Shown piece after piece: positions 62,410-64,000 of a DNA stretch of 64,000 nt. Below the pieces are notes generated by a model. It was not told the DNA's origin. It did no database searches and saw nothing but the letters and a program-made list of their open reading frames with translations. The first letter of the stretch is position 1. Each line of letters opens with the position of its first letter. The translations under genes and the position numbers were made by a program. The DNA is from JAAYCI01 sp964370165. GTDB taxonomy: Bacteria; Bacillota; Clostridia; Oscillospirales; Ruminococcaceae. The DNA is taken from the NCBI GenBank assembly GCA_964370165.1, contig CAYJIG010000004.1, positions 1-64,000 of the forward strand, in the 5' to 3' direction.

Positions 62410-63708
62410 ATGATGGAAAATAAAAAAATAAGAATAACACAAATAGATGAAAATCAGTCGATTTTCAGAGAAAATAAAGTAGTGCTTTTCGGAGCGGGAA
62501 ATACCGGTGAATTAATCTTGGAGTTACTGCGGCAATTTGATGTTGAAGTATATGCATATTGTGATAATAACAAAAACTTATGGGGAACGCTTGTCAATGG
62601 AATAAAGGTGATTTCACCTGATGAATTGCAGGAGCTTGTAAGAACAGATGAAAATGTATTGGTGCAAATTTCAGTGGGTCCGGTTCGAAAAATGGAAGTG
62701 CCTCAAGATATACTTGATCAAATAATTGATTTAGGAGTAACAAAATATATATTTACTCAAGAAACTTATCCTATATTGCGACAATATAAATTTTTAAATT
62801 TTGTAATTAAACATCCGGAAATAATTACAGAAGATTATATTTCTTCATATGATTCTCAAAAATTTGGTAGTGACTTCATTAAAGATGTGAATATTGAATA
62901 TATGCTGAACTTTAATGGACATAAAGATAACATATTAATATGTATGCCGCCAAAAACCGGAGATTACACAATAAACGCTACTTTTAGAAAAAATGATATT
63001 CCACACTTCAACAATTTTCATCGTCCTGATTTTTTCAAAAATGGATTTGGGAAAGAAGTATACAAAAAACTGTCTTCAACATTAAAAATAATCACAGCGG
63101 TTAGAGACCCTGTTGCTCAACATTTATCATTGTTTTCACATTTGAATGCTAATTATGGAGCAAATGTGACAACTCTTTTTCAGGTGATTACAATGAATTT
63201 AGTAAAATATGATACAGATTCAATCAAAAAAGTTATTGATGCTTTGTTTAAAGGCGGAGGCGATGCTCAGGCATTGTTTGATATGCAACTGGAAAAATTT
63301 GCCGTCCAAAATTCTGATAATATTGCCGGATCAATGATTCAATATTTCGTCACAGCCTTCCAGCAAAATATTATAGACATAATGAAAGAGCCCTTTAACA
63401 AGGAAAAAGGCTACTCGATAATAAAAGAAGACAATATAGAAGTATTTGTTTATCAGCTTGAAAAATTAAATGATATTGTACCAGAGCTTTCTGAGTGGGT
63501 TGGGGTACCTTTTGACAGTTTGGTGATTGACAACATGGGTGAAAGCAAGTGGAATGGTGCGTCTTACAAGCAAGCACAAAAAGAACTGAAGTTTTCGGGG
63601 GAATATTTTGACAAATGCTATAACGAGCCGTATGTAAAACATTTCTATTCAGAGCAAGATATAGAGAAATTCAAAAATAGGTGGAGAGGGAATATAATTA
63701 GGGAGTAA
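62410..63708 (+). CDS. Rossmann-module capsular sulfotransferase-like protein (copy 2)
   Basis: 432 residues, paralog of the preceding gene. The N-terminal module (to about residue 85) is very similar and the last ~110 residues are nearly identical. The centre (about 90-315) has diverged strongly, including the substrate-facing region, but keeps PPKTGD at 180-185 and VRDPVAQHLS at 231-240. GGAGAGG precedes the ATG at 62410 by 11 bases, and the start is two bases after the first copy's stop. The pair probably share donor and partner binding while differing in acceptor. Confidence 0.7.
   Translation: MMENKKIRITQIDENQSIFRENKVVLFGAGNTGELILELLRQFDVEVYAYCDNNKNLWGTLVNGIKVISPDELQELVRTDENVLVQISVGPVRKMEVPQDILDQIIDLGVTKYIFTQETYPILRQYKFLNFVIKHPEIITEDYISSYDSQKFGSDFIKDVNIEYMLNFNGHKDNILICMPPKTGDYTINATFRKNDIPHFNNFHRPDFFKNGFGKEVYKKLSSTLKIITAVRDPVAQHLSLFSHLNANYGANVTTLFQVITMNLVKYDTDSIKKVIDALFKGGGDAQALFDMQLEKFAVQNSDNIAGSMIQYFVTAFQQNIIDIMKEPFNKEKGYSIIKEDNIEVFVYQLEKLNDIVPELSEWVGVPFDSLVIDNMGESKWNGASYKQAQKELKFSGEYFDKCYNEPYVKHFYSEQDIEKFKNRWRGNIIRE
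63367..63695 (+). repeat. Direct repeat, copy 2 (3' end of second sulfotransferase-like gene)
   Basis: Counterpart of 62076-62404, offset by 1291 bases; the three differences I see are GAT to AAC (two bases) and one C to T. Confidence 0.95.
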
Positions 63709-63754
63709 GCATAGCAAATGAAACGCACCCCAAATAGCGAAAAGAGGTCCGGTA

Positions 63755-64000
63755 ATGAAAAATACTGTTTTCAAAGAAATCATTGACGAATGTTTCATAA
63801 ATGAAATTAAAGAAAAGACTATCGGCAAATATCTTTGTATAATGCCAATGGGTAAGCGTGGGAAAGAACTGGCTTTATATTTAAAGTCGAAAAATATCAA
63901 AACGGATTATTTTTGCGATAATAATGAAGAAAAACATGGCAGTATATATATGGATATTCCATGTATATCTGTCGAAAAGCTGTCATCTATTAAAGATGAA
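63755..64000 (+). CDS. Start of another Rossmann-module glycan protein, 3' cut by window edge
   Basis: 82 codons open from the ATG at 63755 (AGAGG seven bases upstream) to the window end. The protein has YLCIMPMGKRGKELALYLKS, then DYFCDNNEEKHGSIYMDIPC and ISVEKL. These align with the glycine-rich loop, CDNN and VISPxEL of the N-terminal modules of the two sulfotransferase-like proteins. It is therefore probably another enzyme of the same cluster; the catalytic part lies outside the window. Confidence 0.75.
   Translation, partial: MKNTVFKEIIDECFINEIKEKTIGKYLCIMPMGKRGKELALYLKSKNIKTDYFCDNNEEKHGSIYMDIPCISVEKLSSIKDE

Noticed and set aside
1..64000. tRNA, rRNA, insertion sequence or prophage genes
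   Set aside because: None recognised on either strand by reading; small RNAs without clear signals could still be missed.

Overview
The window looks like chromosomal DNA of a low-to-moderate-GC Gram-positive anaerobe of the Clostridia type. The evidence is strong AGGAGG-type ribosome binding sites, frequent TTG/GTG starts, a large single-chain PurL, a split transketolase, LysM/G5/M23 cell-wall hydrolases, teichoic-acid-like glycan genes and intrinsic terminators. I see no rRNA, tRNA, CRISPR array, insertion sequence or prophage. The species cannot be named from the sequence.

Layout. (1) 1-13.5 kb, mostly + strand, housekeeping: rsgA (5' cut off), thiN, an RluA-type pseudouridine synthase, two paralogous membrane-anchored M23 peptidases, murA (TTG start), two tandem aldo/keto reductases, a large transaldolase-family protein and a two-subunit transketolase. 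(2) 13.5-25.7 kb, - strand: a purine operon in the order purE-C-F-M-N-O-(AICAR formyltransferase)-D-L. The last two steps to IMP use a stand-alone AICAR formyltransferase plus an archaeal-type PurO instead of bifunctional PurH. The purE leader carries a promoter and a strong intrinsic terminator, so attenuation is likely. (3) 25.8-31.4 kb, - strand: a signalling cluster of an MBL-fold hydrolase, a GAF-HD-GYP phosphodiesterase, a CHASE2 class III adenylate cyclase and a FecR-domain protein with an Asp-rich tail. (4) 31.6-48.9 kb, mixed strands: MarR plus MATE exporter, a chemotaxis receptor, a Cache-GGDEF(degenerate)-EAL protein, lipoproteins, a membrane pseudokinase/histidine kinase/response regulator set, and zinc-ribbon membrane proteins, one with an in-frame TAG that cuts off a second zinc ribbon. 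(5) 49.1-64 kb, + strand, visibly AT-richer: a MarR gene and the stub of a MATE gene, then cysQ, cysD and cysNC (PAPS synthesis and PAP removal), followed by surface-glycan genes: FkbM methyltransferase, WbsX-type protein, GT2, DegT/DnrJ aminotransferase, a glycerophosphotransferase-like protein with a propeller-like tail, two sulfotransferase-like proteins and the start of another gene of the same style.

How the genes work together. The right end is the most interesting part. It has sulfate activation without any assimilatory sulfite-forming genes, directly joined to glycan genes and to proteins with PAPS-loop-like motifs. I read it as a locus for a sulfated cell-surface polysaccharide or teichoic-acid-like polymer. 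Several of its enzymes share an N-terminal Rossmann-like module, and the two sulfotransferases are mosaics with a nearly identical 329-bp 3' end and divergent centres. The cyclase cluster may form a complete cAMP-type make/sense/degrade unit, which would be uncommon in this kind of bacterium. Functions are inferred from motifs and neighbours; none was checked by database search.
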